Shown: positions 56,408 to 64,000 of the stretch, piece after piece
Layout: the number at the start of each line of letters is the position of its first letter
Position numbering within the stretch: position 1 is the first letter of the stretch
NCBI GenBank assembly: GCA_030278955.1
Contig: JAOANR010000003.1
Location: 53,106,902-53,170,901, forward strand
Source: Hygrophila difformis
Taxonomy: Eukaryota > Streptophyta > Magnoliopsida > Lamiales > Acanthaceae
DNA length: 64,000 bases
Reading direction: 5' to 3'
The notes under the pieces: model-generated
The model's database searches: none
Told to the model about the DNA's origin: nothing
The model's input: only the letters and a program-made list of their open reading frames with translations
Program-made: the position numbers and the translations under genes

Positions 56408-59400
56408 TTAGTACATCCATCTTTCAATCTTGTCCTCTCCACTAGCTCCACACCTAGCCCACTGATCCGCCTCCGTGTTCCGTTCTCTAAGTATGTGTTG
56501 AAATCTAACCTCCCCTGCAAAATTCAGCACCTCCACAATCGGGCCAATGAGTTTACAAAATCGCCATGGAACCATCTCCGGATCATGTATCCAACTTACC
56601 ACATTATAAGAATCGTACTCAAAAATTAATTTTGGGAGAGGGAAGCCTTGATCCCGGATCAAAGCCCGACATATCCAATTTATGGCCATAATCTCTGCCT
56701 CAGACGAATCCGTAATGCCAATGTATTCCGAAAGTATGTATATTACCTCCCCCTTGTCATCTCTAATGACTCCACCTATGCCCGCCGGGCCGGGATTCCC
56801 AAACGATGATCCGTCAGAATTAATCTTCCACCATCCTGACTTTGGTCTCTCCCAGACCAGCCCTTTTCTAGTCGTACCTGTTCGTCCTCCCGATGGCAGC
56901 CTCATCCCCTCAGGAAAGCTCAGCTGCACATTTCCAAGATACATGTCATGTACCTTGTTCCCTGCCATCCACCAAGAACAGCTCCTCCATCTAACTTCGT
57001 CTACCATTGGCTGTAAATAAACTTGTTGTCCCTTGAAGATTAGATCGTTCCGGTGTTTCCACACAGTCCATAATATGGCCTATCCTGTTGTAACCCACAA
57101 TTCTCTATCTCCCCTCATTGGATTAGTTGTCCACCACCAAACCAGCAACTCTTCCACTCTACCCGGAGCTGCCCACCTCACCCCAAACCAACCCACTCCT
57201 TGATACCACAGGTGTGAGGCCACCTCACATTTGCAAAACAAATGGTTCACCGACTCATTTTCCTTACCACACAGCTTACATAAAATGTCAACACCTTGAA
57301 CACACCCTCTATTTGCCAATATTTCTCTAACCGGGAGTGCATTATTTATCACTTTCCAAACAAACAATTTAACTTTCATTGGTGCTTTAACTTTCCATAT
57401 CCCCTTCCACATCGCCCGAGAATCAGCTTCGGCCCCTCCATCCAAACGTTTCCAGCACAATCTAGTAGAGAAAACTCCCTTACTTTCCTTTGCCCAAACC
57501 ACCCTGTCATTCAGGTACCTGTTTAGACATACTCCAGTTTTTAATCCCATGAGATTATCCCAAATTTCCCTCTCCCAATCAAAAAGAGGACGCCTCAACT
57601 GAATATTCCACTCCCACTCAAAACCTACCCATTTACCAAATTCGTTAACCAACCCCTCTTTGTTAGTTGCCAACACGAATATTCTAGGGAATAAGTCTCT
57701 CAATGACCGCCCCCCCTCCACCCATCGGTCATACCAGAATCGAGCTCTTCTACCATTTTCCACCTTGATTACAAATTCATCCACTGGCCCCTCGCCTTCT
57801 CTATTATCCCAAGTACTACATATTCTACCCCAAGTAGATCGGCCCACTTTAGCTACCGGAACCAAAGGATTTAATTTCCCATGGTACTTGGCATCTATAA
57901 CTTGTTTCCATAAAGAATGTTCCACTCCAAACCGCCACTTCCACTTTAACAGTAACGCCTCATTGAAATTCTGCGTATCCCGAATACCCAGACCGCCATC
58001 TTCCTTATGACGACAAATCTTTTCCCAACTAATAGTATGCAATTTTCTCCTGCCTTCCCAATCATTCCAGAAAAATCTTCTCTTCAAAACTTCTAATCTC
58101 TCGGCCACCCCCCTCGGAATTTTAAATATCGAAAGAAAGAACATTGGAAGGCTATTCAACATTGACCGGATTAAACACCATCTCCCTGCTTGTGACAAAA
58201 TTCGTCCTTTCCAGCCTGCTAATCGCCGATCAATCTTGTCTAATACTGGCTGCCACAAACTTGTGCTATTTAATCTTCCTCCAATCGGTATACCAAGATA
58301 CGTCATAGGCCAACATCCAACGCCACATCCAAGGTATGCAGCCGCCTCCCTGACTTCCTCTTCCATACAATTTATGCCATAGACGCAGCTTTTATTATAG
58401 TTGATTCTCAATCCTGTTGTAAGTGCCAAACACGTCAGAATTCTCTTAATCATAATAATCTGACCGAATTCCCCCTCGCAAAATAGTAAGGTGTCGTCTG
58501 CGTATTGGAGGTGTGTAATAATTGGACCTCCCCCTCCTGATGTCAGTCCCTTGAGTATTCCCAATTCAGCCGCTTTGGACATCAAATTGTTTAATACTTC
58601 TGCCACGAGTACGAACAAGTATGGCGACATCGGGTCTCCTTGTCTCACACCCCTTTGCAAGTCAAAGAATTTCGTTGGAGATCCGTTTACTAGTACAGCC
58701 GCTGACGCGGAGGATACGCACTCCATGATCCATCCCAACATCTTATCCCCGAACCCCATGCTTCTCATGATACTAGATAAAACCTCCCAAGGCACATTAT
58801 CATATGCCTTTGCTACATCCAACTTGATCACAAAACCCCTCTTTCCGGAAGAAGTAGTGGAATGAATCACCTCCGATGCTACAAGTACCCCATCCAACAA
58901 TTGACGGCCCTTGATGAAAGCCATTTGTGACTGGCCTACCAGATTACTGATCACTTCTTGAAGTCTACGCGCCAGCACTTTAGCCACTATCTTATATATG
59001 CTATTACAATGATATCGGGCGATAATCTTTAAAATCCTCCAGGCACTCCACCTTCGGGATTAACACAATGAACGAACTCCCAGCCGCCCGTGGTAGCTTG
59101 CCTCATGTCTGTAGATTTCGAAATATCTGTAAAACCTCCACTTTGATCATCTCCCAGTATCGCTTGTAGAAATTAAGTGTAAACCCATCCGGCCCTGGTG
59201 CCCGACTGCCCGCGCAACTCCAAACCGCTGCCCGGACTTCTTCCTCCGTGAATTCCCTTTCTAACCAGTCTTTCTCCTCATCCTTTAACCTAGGCATACC
59301 GATACCTTCCACATCAAAGACCATTTCTTCCTGTTTGTGAAATATTTCCTTGAAATATTCAAAAGCCAGGTCCTTAATTATTTTCACTCCCTCGAACAGA

Positions 59401-60470
59401 CATCCATCTCTTTTGATCACCCCCAGGTATCCCCTACGTCTATGTGGGTTGTGATAGCGTGGAAGAATCGGGTGTTTTGATCGCCCTCCTTCAACCACCG
59501 AACCCGTGATTTCTGAGCCCACCTCCTCTCCTCCGCTAGCATCAAGCTCTTAAGTTCCCCATTCTTCTTCACCCACGTCATCCTCGTCTCTGAATTTTCT
59601 CCTGTGCCCTGAAATAGGTCCTCCAACTCCCCGATCTCAACCATCAGCTTTTGAATTCTGCCCTCCAAATCCCCTGCCCCATACCCGTCCCAATTCCGAA
59701 TTCTATTTTTTAAATTACGGAGCTTTACAAGCATTTGCCCCCCCCCCCCCCCAACAGACCCACTATCACTCACATCCTCCCCCCACACCTCCTTAACAAT
59801 ACCATCAAAGCCTTTCATGTCCATCCAATAGTCATAGAATCTAAATGGTTTTGGTCCCCACGATCGATCCCCAAACTCCAAACAAATCGGATAGTGATCC
59901 GAAAGAATTGACTCACATCTCCTCTGCGTCAGTCCCTCCCTCAAGCACAACCACTCCGATGAAACCAAAAATCTGTCTAGTCTACTACAAGCCCTCCCAC
60001 CCCTCCCAAACCATGTGAATTGCCCCCCTTCCATAGGTAAGTCAACCAATCCAGTTTGATCTATAAACTCACGAAATTCTCGCATAGATCCAACGTCCAC
60101 GCTCTCACCCACTCTCTCCCCCTCCGACACGACCGCATTTAAATCACCTGCAATACACCACATCTCACCATTTCCAGCGATACAATAATTCTTAAGGAAA
60201 TCCCAGAACTCTCCCCTTGTCCTCCTATCATTCGGGGCGTGAACGCCTATGAGATTTACCACCCCTTCTACTCCCCTGAAGTTTCCTTTGACCCAAAGAA
60301 AATGGTGGCCCCGATCAATAACCTCGAACGAACAACTGCTCGGATCCCATACTATCATTATTCCCCCCGAATTCCCAATCGCCGGTTGACATACAAATTT
60401 GCACTCTCCCGAACCTCATACCCGGTGAACCAATCTCTCATTTATCTCCCTCATTTTTGTCTCCTGAGCA
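56408..60470 (-). pseudogene. LINE ORF2 (endonuclease, RT, RNase H), broken
   Basis: Parts in order on the minus strand. APE-type endonuclease at 60470-59700 (AQETK, CIAGDLNAVV, SDHYPI). Linker with RWLKEGDQNTRFFHA, then a frameshift near 59430. GSRAPGPDGFTLNFYKRYWE, then a TGA near 59103 and a frameshift near 59000. Reverse transcriptase at 58987 onwards with KLDVAKAYDNVPW, RGVRQGDPMSPYLF and the catalytic QYADDTLLF. A zinc region CKLCGKENESVNHLFCKC. A TAG at 57080-57082. RNase H at 57064-56408 with INSDGSSFGNPG, SSEAEIMA and FEYDSYNVV. An RNase H tail is usual in one lineage of plant L1 elements. At least four lesions make it non-functional, but motifs are well kept. Confidence 0.9.
59738..59752. 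repeat. C15 homopolymer inside the LINE
   Basis: Fifteen C on the plus strand encode a run of Gly on the LINE strand. It is prone to length change and to sequencing error. Confidence 0.9.
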
Positions 60471-60843
60471 CATAAATATCTTCACCTTATTTCATTTTTA
60501 ATTTCTATACTATAACTATCAGTTGATTTTCATTTTTTTGGGTCGCCAATAACTTTTCTCTCTTCATCTAACTCTACTCTGGCCTTCTTACTAATATTGC
60601 TAACATCATTGAAATTCAAATTTATAGAGCTGCCCAGACTTTCAATGTAAACAAATATATTTTGTATAAAATGGCTCTGGCCCTCCATTACCCCAAAAAA
60701 AGAAACATGCTGCCTTCTTTTTCCTTTTCTTCCCCATAAATTACTGAAAAATTATTTATACTATAATAAAAAAAAATTTACACGACTATGTAAAATATTA
60801 ATTCCAAAATTTGATTTTTCACAAATCCGCCACTGGTCGGAAG

Positions 60844-61280
60844 TTGGATCCCGAATAAGCTAAATTCATTATATAGGCATGCGTTGCTTTTTTTTTTTTT
60901 TTTTTGGATATATGAGTATATGCGTTTGATGTTTAGTTCTAAGTTAATACTACTATTACTATTTAATTTTGATATTGTTAAGTGCAAATGATTGGAATTT
61001 GGTTCATTCACCAATATTTAACTTTTAAATTTTAAGCTTAATGTTTCAGCCTTAACCTTCAGATTTTTATTTATTTATTTATTTATTTTTGCTATGGCGT
61101 CTTCATATTCCTGAAAATTTTAAGTTTTCCAAGTCCCTCGTTGGAAGGTGGTTCCTGTCTCGTACAAAATCTAATAAAGTGTACTCACTTTTGGCTTTGG
61201 GAAAACTAGGGTCCGGTACCCATGGACAAAATATATAAGAGTCAAAGCCCCTCCATTTTAAACATTGTGTTTTAGGCCCT
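60844..61280. other. Flank of the hAT/LINE composite, no gene
   Basis: Contains T18 near 60890 and a TTTA tetranucleotide run at about 61065-61087. TTCCTGAAAATTTTAAGTTT at 61109 resembles the left flank of the composite element (TTCCTGAGAAATTTAAGTTT at 54502). Confidence 0.5.
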
Positions 61281-61284
61281 ATGT

Positions 61285-61760
61285 AATAATTTGGTAAATC
61301 ACATACCAAGAACTTGGTAAAGCACATACCAATAATTTGGTAAACACTATAAGGTAATCGCGGTAAAGCACATATTAAAAACTTGGTAAAGCACATATGG
61401 TATATGTGGAATAACTTGGTAAACATCATAAGATATTTGTGGTAAAGTGCATACCAATAACCTGGTAAACACCATAAGATATTTGTGGTAAAGTACATAC
61501 CAAGACTTGGTAAATACGATATGGTATATGTGGAATAACTTGGTAAACACCATAAGGTATTTGTGGTAAAGTACATACTAAAAACTTGGTAAATACCATA
61601 TAGTATATTTGGTAAACCACGTACCAGTAACTTGGTAAGTACTAATATATGGTAGCTATGGTAAAGCACATACTAATAGTGTGGTAAATCACATATCATT
61701 AACCTGGTAAATACCATATAGTATCTAGGTAAGGCACATACAAATGACGTGGTAAACTAA
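61285..61760. repeat. TGGTAAA dimeric repeat array
   Basis: About 20 half-units, alternating ACTTGGTAAACACCATAAGR plus TATTTG with TGGTAAAGTACATACCAA, giving a repeat of about 46-52 bp. The minus strand stays open for 188 codons across it, a by-product of the repeat. Confidence 0.88.
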
Positions 61761-61924
61761 GTCAAACATGTGATGGGGTGCAAAGTGTAATAAAATTGGA
61801 ATGGGGCCTAAAAAAATGGAAATATTTTTAAAGGGTCTAGGCCCTAATTTACCGTTTGGCATTTCTATGAAATCCGTTTATTTACTTATCTAAAAACATA
61901 CTCCCTTTATTTTGCTACATTATA

Positions 61925-62184
61925 CTACCTCCGTTTTTGTGATAGTGCAACAAAACACTATTTACTACTATTTATTGTTCGAGTTTGACTCTAATTTTTA
62001 TCATAGTTATACAAGGAAAAACATAGTCAAGTGAGATCTTGTTGGATTCATCTCGTCATGTAGTTTTTAAATATCAAAATTTTAAAATTTTTACTTATAC
62101 CGAACTTAAGTTATTAATGATTCAAAATATGCATTGGACTGCGTGCATTGGTTGTTTGTTGCACTATCACAAAAACGGAGGAAG
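61925..62184. mobile_element. Stowaway-like MITE with 28-bp inverted ends
   Basis: CTACCTCCGTTTTTGTGATA at the left, and the right end in reverse complement is CTTCCTCCGTTTTTGTGATA, each continuing GTGCAACAA. Flanked by TA. Length 260 bp. Confidence 0.9.
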
Positions 62185-62212
62185 TAATTGTTTCTTTCAA
62201 CTAACTAATTTT

Positions 62213-62400
62213 TTACCAACAGCAGTTGGCTTGAGTGGATGAGGGCTCTAGTCGCTTAAGCAATGTCTCGGGTTCGAGCCTTGTGTATGCAAAAAACTGC
62301 TTTGGGAGAGGCGCCCTTAATTGCCCTTGCATATCCTCGAGGGATTAGTCTTGGGTCCAATTTGGCCTGGGGATACCCTGGTATTCACAAAGAAAAAAAA
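62213..62400 (+). mobile_element. Complete tRNA-derived SINE with perfect target duplication
   Basis: AACTAACTAATTTT occurs at 62199-62212 and 62401-62414. Inside, GGCTTGAGTGGATGAGGG looks like a polymerase III A box and GGGTTCGAGCC at about 62270 is a B box; the element ends in an A-rich tail. 188 bp, same type of structure as the element at 27.6 kb but a different body. Confidence 0.9.
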
Positions 62401-62414
62401 AACTAACTAATTTT

Positions 62415-63080
62415 GAAGCTTTATTTTATTAGGTTATAAAATAATTTTAAAAGTTAAGCCCAACATGAGTTTTATAAGCTAGTTGAACATAATAATTTCA
62501 ATGTAGCAATTAAGAAAAGAGTTTTGTATGCTAGTTGAACGCAATAATTTTAATGTAGCAATTAAAAAGGGGACCGGTTAGCATGCTTCAAAGTTCTTTT
62601 TGAAGCACATGCTTCAATGTGATAACATTCAGCACACAATGTGATATTTTATATTTTTATTATAAAGATTCCATAATTAAGTAAAATTTTATTAAGGTAA
62701 TGACATATTCTCTTACCATCACATGTAACCGACTAATTTGGAAAATTAATACCTTCCAAAATTTAATTAATGAGTACTATTATTCACTTTCTAAATGAGG
62801 CTTGTGCAAAAATATGAAAAACCCTAATTGCTATCCATCTCTAATGATCTTCCGGCCCAACCAAATGTTGTGCTAATTTGTGTGGAAGAAATTACAAGCA
62901 TCATTTCTCCATAACACATGATAGTGTTATTAGTTGTGTGTGCTAATATTCTGTATTAGTAATGATGAGTTTATTTATGTTCTATGTTATTACTTTATGT
63001 TCTTTTAATTTTTAGTTTAACATATTAATCGAAATTATAATTGTAATTTGTGTTAACTTATTCATTGTGCATATTTTATT
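62415..63080. other. AT-rich stretch without a gene
   Basis: A local inverted pair around GCATGCTTCAAAGTTC and GAAGCACATGCTTCAA at about 62580-62620 is the only structure seen. Confidence 0.45.
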
Positions 63081-63082
63081 TG

Positions 63083-63312
63083 CAATTGATGCTGATTTTA
63101 ATTGTGTACCTCGCTAATTTAATTATAACATGTACTTACGTATTTCATATGTGATGAATATATTATTAATTGGTGCTGATTTTAGTTGTTTACTGTGTTA
63201 ATTTAATTTGTAATTGGTGCTGATTTCAGTTGTATATTGTGCTAATTTAATTATAACATGTACCGACTTAATTCATATGTGATGATTTTATTTTTAATTA
63301 GTGCTGACTTTA
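63083..63312. repeat. Degenerate tandem repeat (TTGGTGCTGATTTTAGTTG)
   Basis: Four diverged units start with ATTGRTGCTGATTTYAGTTG-like words near 63085, 63170, 63217 and 63298. Two contain CTAATTTAATTATAACATGT. Confidence 0.65.
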
Positions 63313-63394
63313 TCCAATGATTTCATTCATTCCCAATGATACCTATTAATCCGGCAGTTTCCTATCCAAAGATATTGGATGTGTATAAATCATG

Positions 63395-64000
63395 GCATCT
63401 ATTAGGGTGCGATCATCAAATTTGACTTGATGTACTGCGGTACATCACAACCCTTAATTCAAATTATAAATTGATGGTTGAGATTAACTTGAAGGTTAAA
63501 ATAGTAAATTTGCTATTAGTTTGTACAAACATTTGTTTGTCGCTGAAAACGTACATATATGTTCTTCAGCTCTACTTTTCTTCTACGCATTTTCAATATA
63601 ATCATTCGATCTTATCTTACTCTCCAATTTGCTTATTTTAGGTGCTATATACATATATGTTCATGAAAACATACCTAAAATGATCCTATTTTGAGTTGCC
63701 GAATTGTTAATGAAAACGTCGCTGCATTGTTCATGAAAAGATTGTTGAATTGTTTCTGGTTTCGTCGCTGAATTGTTCATGAAAACGTCGCTGAATTGTT
63801 TTTGATGGCATCGCTGAATTGTATAAGGTAGCATCGCTGAATTGTTCTTGATAGTGTCGCTGAATTCTTCTTGGTGTAGTCGCTGAATTCTTTTAGGTAG
63901 GCTCACTGAAATATTTTTTGGTAGCATCACTGAATAATTTTTGGTAACATCGCTGAATTGTATGTGGCAGCATCGCTGAATTATTCTTGAGAGTGTCGCT
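63395..64000. mobile_element. Left end of another TCGCTGAA-motif element (continues off-window)
   Basis: TTAGGGTGCGATCATCAAAT at about 63395 matches the inverted end at 13.9 kb. From 63540, and densely from 63718 to the window end, about a dozen GTCGCTGAATTGTT or CATCGCTGAATTGT units occur every 20-30 bp. The same core follows the FAR1-like gene. A minus-strand frame across it (63930-63661) is repeat-derived. Confidence 0.55.

Larger units (their letters stand above)
54582..60480 (-). mobile_element. L1-type LINE, 5'-truncated, inactive
   Basis: Minus-strand element with endonuclease, reverse transcriptase, zinc knuckle and RNase H regions, a 1.8-kb 3' region, an AATAAA signal and an A10 tail (T10 on the plus strand at 54582-54591). 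The 5' end is cut just before the endonuclease LCAQETK motif, so ORF1 is missing. The target duplication was not resolved. Confidence 0.88.
54542..60835. mobile_element. hAT-type element split by a LINE
   Basis: Starts CAGTGGCGGACGCAG and ends AAATCCGCCACTG. The 8-mers GTTGGAAG (54534-54541) and GTCGGAAG (60836-60843) flank it with one mismatch. The ends match the complete MITE at 23003-23585. Nearly all the inside is the LINE. About 40 bp on the left and 300 bp on the right remain of the original element. Confidence 0.78.

Noticed and set aside
57127..58865. Plus-strand frames of 67-124 codons in the LINE
   Set aside because: Antisense of the reverse transcriptase region; no independent motif.
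61103..61669. 188-codon minus-strand frame
   Set aside because: Read-through of the TGGTAAA repeat; two other frames over the same repeat are open too.
62220..62285. tRNA gene suggested by A and B boxes
   Set aside because: Flanking 14-bp duplication and A-rich tail show a SINE.

Overview
The window is nuclear DNA of a flowering plant, probably a eudicot. It is AT-rich and packed with nested transposable elements. Genes have short GT-AG introns. Ty1-copia, hAT, Mutator-like (MULE), Helitron, LINE, SINE, PIF/Harbinger-like and Stowaway-like elements all occur. I do not name a species. The only ordinary host gene that looks intact is an RNase III-like protein (RTL type) on the minus strand at 43.0-44.6 kb. 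Its 5' leader exons probably lie at 51.6-51.9 kb.

Layout. 0-13.9 kb: the 3' part of a FAR1-type (MULE-derived) transposase gene, then an unclassified repeat with two arrays of a palindromic hairpin module (3.8-5.75 kb), then a decaying Ulp1-like protease gene (6.3-10.1 kb) and two small unrecognised genes. Copies of the motif TCGCTGAA/TTCAGCGA are scattered through all of it, so most of this block may be one very large MULE-like element. 13.96-19.29 kb: a hAT element with 8-bp target-site duplication, a broken BED-finger transposase and a captured cyclophilin gene fragment. 19.3-28.2 kb: several MITEs, a Pack-MULE carrying a B3-domain fragment, and a truncated polygalacturonase pseudogene. 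28.2-32.6 kb: AT-rich, mostly featureless. 32.585-37.535 kb: a young, intact Ty1-copia element. 38.8-42.0 kb: 60-bp minisatellite arrays with Helitron-like 3' ends.

43.0-51.9 kb: the RTL gene, with a PIF-like MITE and an apparently intact MULE (45.867-51.253 kb) lying between its coding exons and the probable leader exons. This MULE has 207-bp terminal inverted repeats with one mismatch, a 10-bp target duplication, a four-exon transposase of about 946 residues with a D-D-E triad, and a convergent second gene for a GRF zinc finger with a C-terminal membrane helix, in the position mudrB has in maize MuDR. 52.0-54.5 kb: twin Stowaway elements and a second copy of the polygalacturonase/SINE segment, which gives empty sites for two insertions in the first copy. 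54.54-60.84 kb: a hAT-type element split by a 5.9-kb LINE. 61.3-64.0 kb: a TGGTAAA repeat array, a Stowaway element, a SINE with perfect 14-bp duplication, and the start of another element carrying the TCGCTGAA motif.

Most coding sequence here is transposon-derived. The copia element and the 45.9-51.3 kb MULE are the two with intact reading frames and near-identical terminal repeats, so they are the best candidates for recent or current activity.
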